Below, piece after piece: positions 9,842 to 20,655 of a DNA stretch of 64,000 nucleotides. Made by a program: the position numbers and the translations under genes. This DNA is from Gymnothorax reevesii (Eukaryota > Chordata > Actinopteri > Anguilliformes > Muraenidae), in contig CM056573.1 of the NCBI GenBank assembly GCA_029721435.1, positions 125,513,447-125,577,446 on the forward strand, given 5' to 3'. Each line of letters starts with the position of its first letter. The stretch's first letter is position 1. The notes below the pieces were generated by a model. That model did not search any database. It saw nothing but the letters and a program-made list of their open reading frames with translations, and was not told where the DNA came from.

Positions 9842-12285
9842 CACACAAATATAACGTACACACTGTATGTAAATATTTGCTATATACACTGTTTCTCTTT
9901 TGGGTTTTCTTTATCATTTTTTCTCTTTTAATCTCTCATGTAATCATTTTTGACGAACTGTTCTTTCTTTTCAGTTGGGGGGGGGGGTGCATCTTATTTG
10001 TGGTTCATATTTCTACAAAATATCAATTAAAAGAAAAAAATATTGAGCAATATGACAAATTTACACTGTGGCTGGAGTGCTCCACAATATCAATGCAGTA
10101 TTATTGGAATTATGGCAGTGCCCCGGCTGTGTACATGCTTTGAAAAAACTCCCAGGTAATTTCTTTAATCTAATTCACACTGACTAGCTACATGTAAAGC
10201 AATTAACATAAATTATCCCAAAATTCTATTTAAATTCAGCCTCAAATGAAAGAAAAATTAAATATTGAAACCATGTTGCATTGTGGTTGAATTAATGCTT
10301 ACAAGACTGTTGGTAAAATAGCAGTTGTTAAATTAATGTTAATTATTGTACAAAAGGTAAAATAATTAAGAATCTCACATCTGCATTCATATTGTACGCT
10401 TCCTTAAAAACTAAGAAGTGAGTCATATAAGTAGAAATGCATGTAGAAATTTAAAGTGCTATTTGAAAAGCAAGTTTGCGATCACAAAAAAAATTAGGAT
10501 TTGTGGGTAACTTTTACAAATGAAGTGAGAAAATTGCATAAAAAGAAAGACAATGAATTGGAAGTGAGGAAGGGATTTTGCTTCAAAAACAGTAAAAGTA
10601 TTTCAAATGCAGACTGAACAGTGAAAAGTTTACTGATAGCAACACCGGGGAAATCATCAAAAATATTTTCAATTACATTTTTTGAGGAGGCGTTAAGATA
10701 AGGGGTGGTGGAGGATAAGAGGAATTGTAAAAACTGAGATGATCAACGAGCATGTGTTCACCCTGCTGGTATACATCCAGTCTGTACAACAGTACATAAA
10801 ACAGACAGAGATTACAAAGCTTAAACAAGTTTATGGACTCTTTGGGGAGAAAACCGAGGACAAGACACAACACCCCTTAATAGCAATAAATAAAAGGAAT
10901 ACCACTGATCTGAGACATAGCTGGCCTGTTTGTTCAGCTTAGCATCTGTTTGCAGCTCGGGTCAAGAATTTGAATGAGTAGGGGAAAAAAAAAAAAATTA
11001 TTTTTTTCAACCAAAGGCTCTGAATGTTTTTTCAATGGATATTGTGGTTTCAAAATATCTTAGCTGACTCATCTAAAATGATGTTTTGGCTCAAACTAGA
11101 ACAATGAAATGGCATCTTTTCATGTAAGAGTTTGTTTGTGAGCGGTGTTTGCATATCAGTACATCTGAGCAAGCTCAGAACTAACTTCTGGATACACTCC
11201 AATCATTCTAATTATTTTGCATTCCTAGTGCTCTGATCTACGTAGGAGAAATACTGAACACACATCCATTGACCTGAAATATATGATGACACGTCTCAGC
11301 TGGGAGGTATGGGAATTGGAGTCCCTAAGGAATAGTATTGTAGCTACACTTCCCTCATCACCGCTGCTCTTAATTATTCAAACTAATTTGTCAAATAATT
11401 GTATTCACTAATGGCAGGGTATGAAGTCAAACTGCAAAAACAAAGAATTATTTGGTAGCACTTTACTTGACGGCTGCATACATAACACATTCACAGCAGC
11501 TGTCATGAATCATTCATAAGGCATTCGTGAGGGTTTCATAAGACATTAGTCAACCTTCATACCCATCCTTTCATAAACGTGGAACACAGAATGGCGATAA
11601 CTTGTCAAAATTAAAGTCCAACGGGCTCAAGGCAGAATTGCCGTTTTTGTTGTAAACCTGTTAGACCAACCTGATCATGTCACATCTGATTCAAAGGGCA
11701 AGTCTAGTGCCAAAGAGACAGAAGGTGGGAAAGTAGCCCATGTGATTTTTACTCCAATTCAACTCGAGGTCCATGCACAGCCTGGTCAGGTGAACGAACA
11801 CGAGAGGACGCTAGAGGCGAAATGCTTTGTTCGCTCTGAATAATAAAAAGTGAAGTGAATGAAGAGTGTTTCGGTCGTGTTCTTACAAATTAATTAGTTT
11901 TTATGTTCCATAGAATGTTTAATGTTTTCAGCGGCGCCGGAGCGAGTTTGAAAGTGGGGGGCGGAAAAAAAACAAAAAAAAAAAAAAAGAAGAGCATGGT
12001 TTCGGGTTGGGTTCCCCCGAGATACTTCTGAAAATTCCAATGGCCAATTAGCATTCACGTGCATTTTCATGTGGGATATTATAAGATAATAAAAAAAAGT
12101 AAAAAAAAAATAAAAACTCACTATTTTATGTGTGCGTTGGTTGTTAGGTGCAAGTGATTTCAGATTGGTTTCATTCAACCTTCTGATTGGACTGCATGTA
12201 GCGTCTTTTTGCATACATACAGACTGATTTAGTCTCCAAGTTCTGAATTAACAGCCTGGCAAAATAAACTGCACCTGATATTGAC
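9842..12285. other. Unassigned AT-rich sequence
   Basis: No gene is recognised. A G-run (about 11 G) lies near 9977-9988 and an A-run near 10,983-10,998. Near 11,456-11,580 the words AGCACTTTACTTGACGGCTG and CATAAGACATTAGTC resemble a widespread fish repeat, but boundaries are not visible. A-runs interrupted by single bases lie near 11,965-12,115. Confidence 0.5.
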
Positions 12286-12818
12286 AAAGACACGCCATCA
12301 CGGGCTGCCGGATAGCTCACTCGGTTAAGGCACTGCACTGCAGTGCAGAGGTCACGTCGTGGGTTCGAGCCTCGGCGTACCTACCGGCAGGGGTTGGCAG
12401 CTTTTTCAGAGTAGCGCGCAATTGGCGATCGCGCTACAGGGTTTCAAATTAGGAAGGGACTGCCGGATTTGGGTTTAGAATATCAGCTTTGTTCGTTGCT
12501 CCAGCGCCTCCTGTTGGCCAGACGGGCGCTCGTCAGGAAGACTCTGGGTTTGTTCACGTCCGGGTATCCTCCGCCCTCGTTCGGAACTTACGAGGATTCG
12601 ACCAATGAGTGTATAAGAATCAGTGGCTGACGGACACGTGCTTCGGAGGAGAGCCGTGAGCTGTCTTCACTGTCCTGAGTTGGCAGCAAGGGGTCGCATA
12701 CGAGCAAGCTTTGTACATAGTTCACTAATTGGGCATTCCAGATTCGGGTGGGATTGGAGATGCCAAATTTTTATTTTAAAAAAATATATATATAAAAAAA
12801 AAAAAAGACACGCCATCA
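12286..12818 (+). mobile_element. tRNA-derived SINE with 15-bp target duplication
   Basis: The direct repeats AAAGACACGCCATCA at 12,286-12,300 and 12,804-12,818 are identical and bracket the insert. The head of the insert (12,301 onward) is tRNA-like: GGATAGCTCACTCGGTTAAG fits an A-box and GGGTTCGAGCC a B-box, spaced as in an RNA polymerase III promoter. A tRNA-unrelated body of about 400 bp follows, then an A/T-rich tail ending in a run of A. SINEs are mobilised by LINE machinery, and the tail plus the long duplication are the signature of that process. The exact family is not identified. Confidence 0.92.
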
Positions 12819-13430
12819 TAACCTGAATTCGATGAAGCAAAAGCATGCATAAAAATCCATCTAATTTCGTCAGTTTAGCACTATACTCCTTCTTTCCCGT
12901 TTTTCCTTTCTCTTTGGGTTTGGGCTTACTAAACATTATGCTGCTATGCTGTTTATCATTTACTCAATGTGGAACACTTGCGTCTTGCTATAAAGTTGAG
13001 GAGAAATTGACCTGACGTCAGTTCAAATTAATACAAATGACAGGGAAGAAGGTCATTGGACAAATTAGCATTTCCCAGCAAGCCCTCTTTCATCAAAACT
13101 TCACAAGACAGCAAGCAAAAAATTTAGAGGTAGATACAAATAATATTTATCTTTAAATAAACATAAAGTTTTATAAAATTTCCGCAAGGCAAAAAAAAAT
13201 TAAACATTAAAAAAAAAAACCCTACTCAAGTCAAAGCCATGATAGAGGCCTACATCAAGTAAAAAGCAGTGTATATATTGAACGTAGAATTGGAAAGGTA
13301 TTGAGTTAAATGTGGATATCTCAATATAAAGTACAATCAACATGGAAGATAGAACTTTGTGGTGTTATTCTGCAAAATGTTTATTTTTTGGACCCATTGA
13401 CAGTTATGCCACTGGCCCCTTATCAAAGTC
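12819..13430. other. Unassigned AT-rich sequence
   Basis: Nothing recognisable. Confidence 0.5.
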
Positions 13431-13937
13431 TAATGCAAGGCTGACACTTGCACGACTTCTGGCCACGATTTTGTCGTGGCAAGTCGTGCCATTTTGGGGC
13501 ACAAACTGGGAGGCTCCCACACTGTTCATGACTAGTTCACGCATAGTTCACGACGAGTTCACGAATAGTTCACGAATGCGTGCCCATCAGTGTCCACATT
13601 GACACGAACTGGCACGACGAGTTCACGCATAGTTTGCGCATAGTTTCGTACTTCCCGCATTGGCACGACGAGTTTGCGAAATTCGGACGGTGTCGTGCCG
13701 ACTTGAGCACGCCATATAAAAAGGGGGCCTCCCCAACCCCTGGTCATTTTTGGATTGGCTGTGGAAGAGACAACATGCTGAATTCCAGACACACAATCAT
13801 TGCAGAGAAGAGAAGGTGCTCTCTGCTTTGTTCTTCCTCGTGTCTGCTTTGTTTTAGGCATGTTGTCTCTGTGATATAAGTTGTCTCTTCGCTGGCGATC
13901 TCTGGAATGGCCAGCAGTGTACAGGAAGCCCTACATG

Positions 13938-15543
13938 CAAAACCCAAAACCAGTGAAGTTGGCACGTTGTGTAAATCGTAAATAAAAACAGAATACAATG
14001 ATTTGCAAATCCTTTTCAACCTATATTCAATTTAATACACTGCAAAGACAAGTTACTTGATGTTCGAACAGGTAAACTTAGTAATTTTTTGCAAGTATTA
14101 GCTCATTTGGAATTTGATGCCCGCAACATGTTTCAAAAAAGGTGGCAAAAGTGGCAAAAAAGACAGAGAAAGTTGAGGAATGCTCATCAAACACTTATTT
14201 GGCACATCCCACAGGTGAACGGGCTAATTGGGAACAGGTAGGTGCCATGATTGGGTATAAAAGCAGCGTCCCTGAAATGCTCAGTCATTCACAAACAAGG
14301 ATGGGGCAAGGGTCACCACTTAGTGAACAAATGCGTGAGCTGATTGTCGAACAGTTTAAAAACAACATTCCTCAACGAGCTATTGCAAGAAATCTAGTGA
14401 TTTCATCATCTATGGTCCGTAATATCGTCAAAAGGTTCAGAGAATCTGGAGAAATCACTGCACATAAGCGACAAGGCCGAAAAGCAACATTGAATGCCCG
14501 TGACCTTCAATCCCTCAGGCGGTACTGCATCAAAAACCGACATCAGCGTGTATAGGACATCACCACATGGGCTCAGGAACACTTCAGAAAACCACTGTCA
14601 GTAACTACAGTTTGTCGCTACATCTGCAAGTGCAAGTTAAAACTCTACAATGCAAAGTGAAAGCCATTTATCAACAGCACCCAGAAACGCCGCCGGCTTC
14701 GCTGGGCCCAAGCTCATCTAAGATGGACTGATGCAAAGTGGAAAAGTGTTCTGTGGTCTGACGACTCCACATTTCGAATTGTTTTTGGAAACTGTGGACG
14801 TCGTGTCCTCCAGACCAAAGAGGAAAAGAACCATCCGGACTGTTATAGGCGCAAAGTTCAAAAGCCAGCATCTGTGATGGTATGGGGGTGTATTAGTGCC
14901 CAAGGCATGGGCAACTTACACATATGTGAAGGCACCATTAATGCTAAAAGGTACATACAGGTTTTGGAGCAACATATGTTGCCATCCAAGCAACGTCTTT
15001 TTCATTGACGCCCCTGCTTATTTCAGCAAGAAAATGCCAAGCCACATTCTGCATCTGTTACACCAGCATGGCTCCGTAGTAAAAGAGTGCGGGTATTAGA
15101 CTGGCCTGCCTGTAGTCCAGACCTGTCTCCCATTGAAAATGTGTGGCGCATTATGAAGCGTAAAATACGACAACGGAGACCCCGGACTGTTGAACAACTT
15201 AAGCTGTACATCAAGCAAGAATGGGAAAGAGTTCCACCTGAAAAGCTTCAAAAATTAGTCTCCTCAGTTCCCAAACGTTTACTGAGTGTCGTTGAAAGGA
15301 AAGGTGATGTAACACAGTGGTAAAAAGGCCCCTGTGCCAACTTTTTTGCAATGTGTTGCTGCCTTTAAATGTTAAGTTAATGATTATTTGCAAAAAAAAA
15401 AAAGTTTCTCGGTTTGAACATGAAACATGTTGTCTTTGCAGTGTATTCAATTGAATATAAGTTGAAAAGGATTTGCAAATCATTGTATTCTGTTTTTATT
15501 TACGATTTACACAACGTGCCAACTTCACTGGTTTTGGGTTTTG
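13938..15543 (+). mobile_element. Tc1/mariner-type transposon with ~140-bp inverted repeats
   Basis: The left arm from CAAAACCCAAAACCAGTGAA matches, in inverted orientation, the right arm ending at 15,543. The arms stay nearly identical through GTTGGCACGTTGTGTAAATC and GATTTGCAAATCC and remain similar for about 140 bp. TG precedes the left end and TA follows the right end, compatible with a decayed TA duplication. The arms flank one degenerate transposase frame. The element interrupts the older transposon at 13,434-16,071. The length (1.6 kb) is normal for the superfamily. Confidence 0.9.
14301..15323 (+). pseudogene. Tc1-like DDE transposase, inactivated
   Basis: The product would be a cut-and-paste transposase that binds the element's inverted repeats and cleaves them in the nucleus. 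Visible parts in order are an N-terminal helix-turn-helix region (SEQMRELIVEQFKNNIPQ then SSSMVRNIVKRFRESG), a basic linker, WSDDSTF carrying the first catalytic Asp, VMVWGCISAQG, QENAKPH where the second catalytic Asp would lie, and SPDLSPIENVW with the catalytic Glu. One frame runs throughout but is broken by TAG at 14,553, TGA at 14,658 and TGA at 15,006. The usual QDNAKPH motif has Glu in place of Asp. I took the ATG at 14,301 because the conserved region begins there. The element is dead but could still be mobilised in trans. Confidence 0.9.
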
Positions 15544-16074
15544 TATACCCCCGCACCGACTCGAGCGCCACTGTCGCGCAGTAGTCGTGAACTGCTGGTG
15601 CCATGCACAAACTGTTCGTGAAGTGCGTAATCTAGTCGTGAACTGCTCGTGCCATCAATGCATGAAGTACACGTGACCGTGTCAGTGGGAAGGCATGGCC
15701 ACGCTGCGACGCGCACCAATTCGTGAACATGTCGTGAACTACTCGTGAACTCGATGTGAACTGCTCGTGACTTCGACGTGAGCTGTTCGTGGCAGTTCGT
15801 GACAGTTGTGGCATGGCACGCACTGCCACGCACTAGCACGCATCCTCCCGCATTGTCCCGACGAGTTCACGAACAGTTTGCGCATAGTTCACGACCCTAT
15901 CGCAAAATTTTTTGGTGACCAAAATTTTGAACATTTCAAAATTCTCGTCTCGACATGGCACTCACGACGGGGTTACGCACACTTCACGCCAGTTTACGAA
16001 TAGTTGGCGCACTGGCACAACTCGAGTTGTGCCAATGCGTGCCACAGAATCGTGTAAGTGTCCGCCTTGCTTAA

Positions 16075-17100
16075 GAGTTTACCTTTGAAACCCTCAGCAC
16101 AATCACTCTTTATCCAAATAAACAGATAAATTCATGAGTTCAACTTGAGTTGTGCTGTTTTTAGCACATGGGTTGGGCTCAACTGGAGTCACCAGATAAC
16201 ATAGTGTGACATTCTCCATAATGGTTTATACCAGAACAAGACTTCATCATTGAACTCATTGATTACTTAATTTATTCTTTAATTGGTTGCCTAAATCTTT
16301 GCTTTTTGGACGCTTTTGTTCCTAGCTTGATGATGCTGCGTGATTGCTTGATTGACTCCTCATTTTCTTGACTGATTAGATCAATAGTGGTCTCATTGCT
16401 CAGTGCTAAAAGCACGGCAAAGATAAACCATCACGATTTCAGTGATCACCAGGGGTGCTGAGCACAACTTGACCTCACTGCCAACACCACTCAGTGTCCT
16501 GTGGACTGCATGCCCAAAACTAGAAGACAAGAGAAGGAAACCCCCATTGCCAGCCTAACGCTGCCTTTATGAAGAAATTAATCTGATCAATGAACGTAAG
16601 GGTTAACCAGTCCATTTGGGGCTGCTCCATGATTCCCTGCTTTCTGAGATAAAGAACCACTCAGTCAGGTGATGATAAAGGGCTAATTAGTCGGTGTACT
16701 TCCTCCACTAGCCTGGGGAACCCGTGCAGTCCCCTCCAACAGTGAACTTCAGCCTACTGATGGCTAATGTCGAATTGAGAAAGCCCCATGCTCCTCTCAG
16801 CTCTCAAAATGCTCACAGACTGCAATGAAAAATACTTCAATTATGGGCAGATGGCTGGCTTTGAGAGCAAAGCTGAATTTGAAATGGACTTCCACAAGGT
16901 GGGTAAGTGACAAGAGGAGCATTTTTAATGTTAAGCTTCCATCCCTCAAGGGGAGTTGTTGATGGTGCTAATGGGACACAGGCCAGGAGAGGTAAAGATA
17001 GCCAACGGCTCTTTTATGATAGATATCACAAGAGATGGCAATATTGGCGGGAGAGAGGAATGGGGCCTGTATTTTATATATGGATGAAAGCAAAAAAGAG
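16075..17100. other. Unassigned sequence
   Basis: No gene or recognised repeat. Open frames here lack family signatures. Confidence 0.5.
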
Positions 17101-17212
17101 ATGGAAAATGTGCGCATATGTGTGTGCACATGTGTACGTGTGTCTGTATGCAAGTATGGTTGTGTGTTTGTGAGAGAGACACAGTATGTGTATTTGCATG
17201 TGAAGTTTTTTC

Positions 17213-17250
<38 letters not shown>

Positions 17251-17255
17251 TGCAA
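17101..17255. repeat. Imperfect (TG)n microsatellite
   Basis: TG-rich with GA and CG interruptions; the purest part is 17,211-17,252. Confidence 0.85.
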
Positions 17256-17329
17256 TGATCAACCACAAGATTAAAATCATCTGCCTAATACACTTAAGGT
17301 CCCCTTTTGCTGCCGAAACAACTCCACCA

Positions 17330-18062
17330 AACTGATGACCTTTGATTTCCCAAACTCAGGGTTCCCCAGCAGAACGTTACCCAGAGAGCCACACTCCCTC
17401 CACCACCTAGTCTTCTTCCCGCAGTGCATCCTAATGCCATCTCTCCCCAGGTAAATAATTCACACATACCCAGCTTTTGCACATGATGTAGAAGAAAATG
17501 GGACTCACTGGACCAAAGGACCTTCTTCAACTACTCTAAGGTCCAATTCTGAAGCTCAGGTGCTCATTGGGGGGCTTGTTTAGAGGTGTACCTGGGTTGG
17601 AGTGGGCACTTTCTGGTCTGCATGCTAAAAAGTGCTATATGCTGCAGGGTATGATGTACTGTGTGTTGTGACACGTTCCTCATGAAAATATTATTAAAAT
17701 TGTTAGCGACTTGTTTCAAAATCGCCCTTCAGTCAGTTTGGACCAGACAGGATAGCCTTTATAACCCTCATGCATCAATAAGCCTTAAGCACCCAAATCA
17801 CTGATTCATGGATTTCACTCTCCTCAAACCACTGTGAGTAGGTACTCAAATCTACTAACAGGGAGCACTCGTCAGGTCATAACAATTTTGCCCTTATCAA
17901 AGTCATTCAGTTCCCCTTTCTTCCACATCCAACATGCTGAAAAAAAAGCTGGCTTACCTTCTATGATTTGTCTGCAGACGTGGATATGTGCCTTCATTAT
18001 GAGATAGTCAACATTTTTCACTGCATCTGTGAGCGGTTTTAAGGTTTTGGCTCATTGGTGTA
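17330..18062 (-). pseudogene. Decayed Tc1-like transposase, copy 1
   Basis: On the minus strand, words such as WSSESHFLLHHV, GEMALGCTAGRRLGGGGSV and TFCWGTLS (roughly 17,350-17,515) correspond to the region around the first catalytic Asp of a common fish Tc1 family, where WSDESRF is usual. Toward 18,062 the sequence runs into the terminal repeat (TTTTGGCTCATTGGTGTA, compare the end of the copy at 21,790-22,641). Stops and indels are numerous. The original role would be transposase. It is an old, inactive relic. Confidence 0.65.
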
Positions 18063-18497
18063 TGTTTGTTTGCATATTTTTAGGTCTCCTCTTTCATATA
18101 ACTGGTGCACATCACATGCTAAGCTTCTTTCCATGATCCCTGAGTCTGTTGTGCCAAGCCGCCCTGTGTGTTCTGACCTCCATCAGTTGCTCCCGGATTT
18201 TAAGGGCTGAAATTTGCCACAATGGCAGGGACAGACAAAATGTGGTGATAGTGGTGATTGAGGCTCTTCGCTTGGTAGATTTCCTCAGAGAAAACCATAA
18301 CTGCTCCAGGAAAGGTGCGATATCGCTGCCACGTGTGTCTTTTATACAGAAACAGTGGAAAAATCACCTCCCGTGTGTGCTTTCTTTTCCTCAATTAAGC
18401 CCAAGATGAGAGACAGTTACTCACACCGGTCAATTATTTCACGACAACCCATTAACCCCAAGAAGTCCACAGCTATCATTGGGAAACATATGTGGCT
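18063..18497. other. Unassigned sequence
   Basis: Nothing recognisable. Confidence 0.5.
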
Positions 18498-18621
18498 TTA
18501 ACCCATTAATGCCTAGGACTGTTAAGAAAATGTGTCCTGTTCGAATGACTATTAGAGTGGTATTTTGAAGTATAATAACATAAAAAAGTAAAAAAAGAAA
18601 ATTCAGGCATAAATGGGTTAA
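18498..18621. mobile_element. 124-bp TTAA-flanked MITE (piggyBac-like)
   Basis: TTAA at 18,498-18,501 and at 18,618-18,621 bracket the element. Just inside, CCCATTAATGCCT faces AGGCATAAATGGG, so the inverted repeats agree at 12 of 13 positions. The interior is AT-rich and non-coding. A complete tiny element with TTAA duplications fits a piggyBac-type MITE. Confidence 0.8.
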
Positions 18622-18834
18622 TCTTCAATGTCTGGTTACGTGAATGCACTGGCTATCTTAACAGCCTGGTAGGGTTTGAAGGTGTTTTTTCAAAATAGTT
18701 TTCAATCTTTTTCTGGCTTTGGTATGAGGCACAATACTGGATGTGAGCCTTGGCTGCGCCTGATCATGTGACTCCTGAAGTACTTTGGTATGTTCATCCG
18801 ATCACTATCTACCACCCCCCAACCCCCCCCCAAA

Positions 18835-19180
18835 AAATCTTTTAAAGTGGAATATTTTGGAAACACAGGTCCCATTGTATCTGGCATAAAGTTGACACAG
18901 AATTCCTTAATAAGAACACCATAATAAGAAACCTTTAGTGGTAGTTTGATGGTCTGGGGCTGCTTTGCTGCATCAGGACCTGGGCTGCTTTGCTGCATCA
19001 GGACCTGGGCAATGTGCACTAATTGATGGAATGATGAATTCTGCTGTCGCTTAGAAGATCCTGAAGCATAATGTTCGGCCATCAGTTTGTGACAAAAAAG
19101 CTCAAATGCAGTTGTGCTATGCAGCAGGACAATTGCCGAAGCACACTAGCAAGTCCTCCTCTAAATGGCTCAAAGGAAAG
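18835..19180 (+). pseudogene. Decayed Tc1-like transposase fragment, copy 2
   Basis: In plus-strand frames one can read SLMVWGCFAASGPG and, further on, a block where CAGCAGGACAATTGCCGAAGC would give QQDNCRS, the degenerate counterpart of the Tc1 motif QQDNDPKH with the second catalytic Asp, followed by a SKSSSKWLK-like tract. Frame changes separate these blocks. A direct duplication of about 25 bp (GGCTGCTTTGCTGCATCAGG plus CCTG) occurs at roughly 18,957-19,006 within the GCFAASG region. It is inactive. Confidence 0.75.
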
Positions 19181-19194
19181 GAATTGAGAGTTTT

Positions 19195-19480
19195 AAGGCT
19201 GGGTTCAGACTACACGTTTTTTGGGCTGATTTATCCCTGATTCACCCCTCCCGACAATCGGCAGAGAAATCTTGTCTGGGACCTCGGTCGGTACTGACCG
19301 ATGTTCGGTCCAGATTATCTGGTAATGTGGGGTTTACCAATCCAATCTTCACCCTTCCGATTTGCTCGCAGACTTATCGAGGCCACCCCGATAATTTTCA
19401 AACATGTTTGAAAATCTGGTTGATTACATCATTACTTTGTGAACTGAACCACGAGAGACAAGATTCAAGTTGATGGAGCT
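19195..19480. repeat. Possible DNA-transposon-derived repeat
   Basis: The opening GGCTGGGTTCAGACTACACG resembles a dispersed fish repeat I remember, and several CCGATG/TCGG words recur. Inverted ends were not found, so the boundaries are approximate. Confidence 0.3.
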
Positions 19481-19970
19481 GAATGAGGGTAGTTTGAAAT
19501 AGCGACGGCGAACAGAAATTATGAAGACATATTGATATTTTAGGTAGTCTTTGATTTGCGGAAGAAAACATCTAATTTTGTGGTGAAATGAGAGGGATAG
19601 AGAGAGAGACGTTATATACGCATCTCTATCGTGGATGAGTAGGCAACAACTTCAGTGAATGTGTACATTTGTCAATATTGCTCGCTGGTGGCCACAGTTT
19701 CAGCTGCATAAACCCGGTGACCAGCTGTTTCTTTCAGTCGCTACATTTCCTGCCTCAGCGATGTATCATGTTGCCATTTTTTATCACAATAGCGCCAATG
19801 GTTTATTTTCATTACACCAACGCAATTCTAAATTTCAACTGTGGGAAATTTTGCTTTTGAACAAGCTAGCTAAACTTTAGCGTTACAACCTGAAGTTAGG
19901 TCTGTGCACCAGTTGACCACGCAATGGTAAACACTTATAGCCATTGAGACAAATCTAGTATGCATCATGG
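19481..19970. other. Unassigned sequence
   Basis: No gene or repeat is recognised. Confidence 0.5.
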
Positions 19971-20655
19971 TTTGTGAGATTTGCATGTTGTTTGGACCTT
20001 TCTTTGTGGCTCTCGTCCGGAGACAATATCGAATTCCTGGGCCATCAAATTCTTTACCCAGCTGGTTGATTGAGCTGGGGCGGCGCTTCCCCAGACTCTA
20101 AATAAGCAGGATTTCCGGCACGCCTCCTTCGCTACAGTGTGTGTGTTAAGATTTGCTCTATAGCTGAAGATGTCTTTAGTCAGGTTTGGTATGACTTTCT
20201 ATCTTCTTATTATTGGGCTCCATCCGTACGGACACATAAAATTGAGATGGCGGGGGATATTGCCATGTTAGTGGCAAACACTTGTTGTAGGAGTTTCTTC
20301 TTGTTGTGTTCCAGGGTCTTGGGCCTTTGGCCAGGACACTATTTTGGGTTTCAATAGTTTTATGTGCCAGGTTTCATAGTTCATGTTTATTGTTCATGTT
20401 TTTACTTTCCCATCTTTTATGTTTTGCCAGGTCTGCCCAGCCACTCCACCGCTTGTCTGCGTTCCACCCCATGTCTCCGTTTTTGCACATTTCAGAGCTC
20501 TGGTTGGCTTTGGTATTTCCCCATTCCTTCTGTGCTGTGCTGGATTCAGGGCTGTCTAAGCTAAATTGACCATTAACTGTTTTTAAGCTACTAACATTTA
20601 CTAACAGTCACGGAAGGTGTAATTCTTAGACAGGCACATTACTAATTACTACTAA
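19971..20655 (+). repeat. Solo-LTR-like dispersed repeat B, copy 2
   Basis: It shares with 7,239-7,690 CATGGTTTGTG, CTCGTCC, ACCCAGCTGG, GGCGGCGCTTCCCC, a TATA-like CTCTAAATAAG, GGCACGCCTCCTTCGC and AGCTGAAGAT, in the same order and strand. Its 3' part (TACTAACATTTACTAACAG, ACTAATTACTACTAATTTAG) resembles the ACTAAC-rich middle of repeat A, so the A and B families may be related LTRs. No conserved ORF is present. Confidence 0.55.

Larger units (their letters stand above)
13434..16071. mobile_element. Non-autonomous DNA transposon, PIF/Harbinger-like, split by a Tc1 element
   Basis: The left end GCAAGGCTGACACTTGCACG and the right end CGTGTAAGTGTCCGCCTTGC are inverted repeats agreeing at about 20 of 23 positions. 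One base outside each end lies TAA (13,431-13,433 and 16,072-16,074), fitting the 3-bp TWA duplication of PIF/Harbinger elements. Excluding the internal Tc1 insertion, the element is about 1.0 kb and has no transposase. TTCACG or its complement CGTGAA recurs at least 14 times in the two flanking arms. Such subterminal motif clusters can be transposase-binding sites in other elements, but that role is only inferred here. The superfamily call rests on the target duplication alone. Confidence 0.6.

Noticed and set aside
9470..9931. Overlapping open frames of 97-139 codons on both strands
   Set aside because: They lie in the 3' half of solo-LTR-like repeat A and are not conserved in the second copy.
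13342..13879. Frames of about 90-100 codons on both strands beside the Tc1 insertion
   Set aside because: They are produced by the TTCACG/CGTGAA motif array of a non-autonomous transposon.
16946..17280. Several His/Thr-rich open frames
   Set aside because: They are translations of the CA/TG microsatellite.
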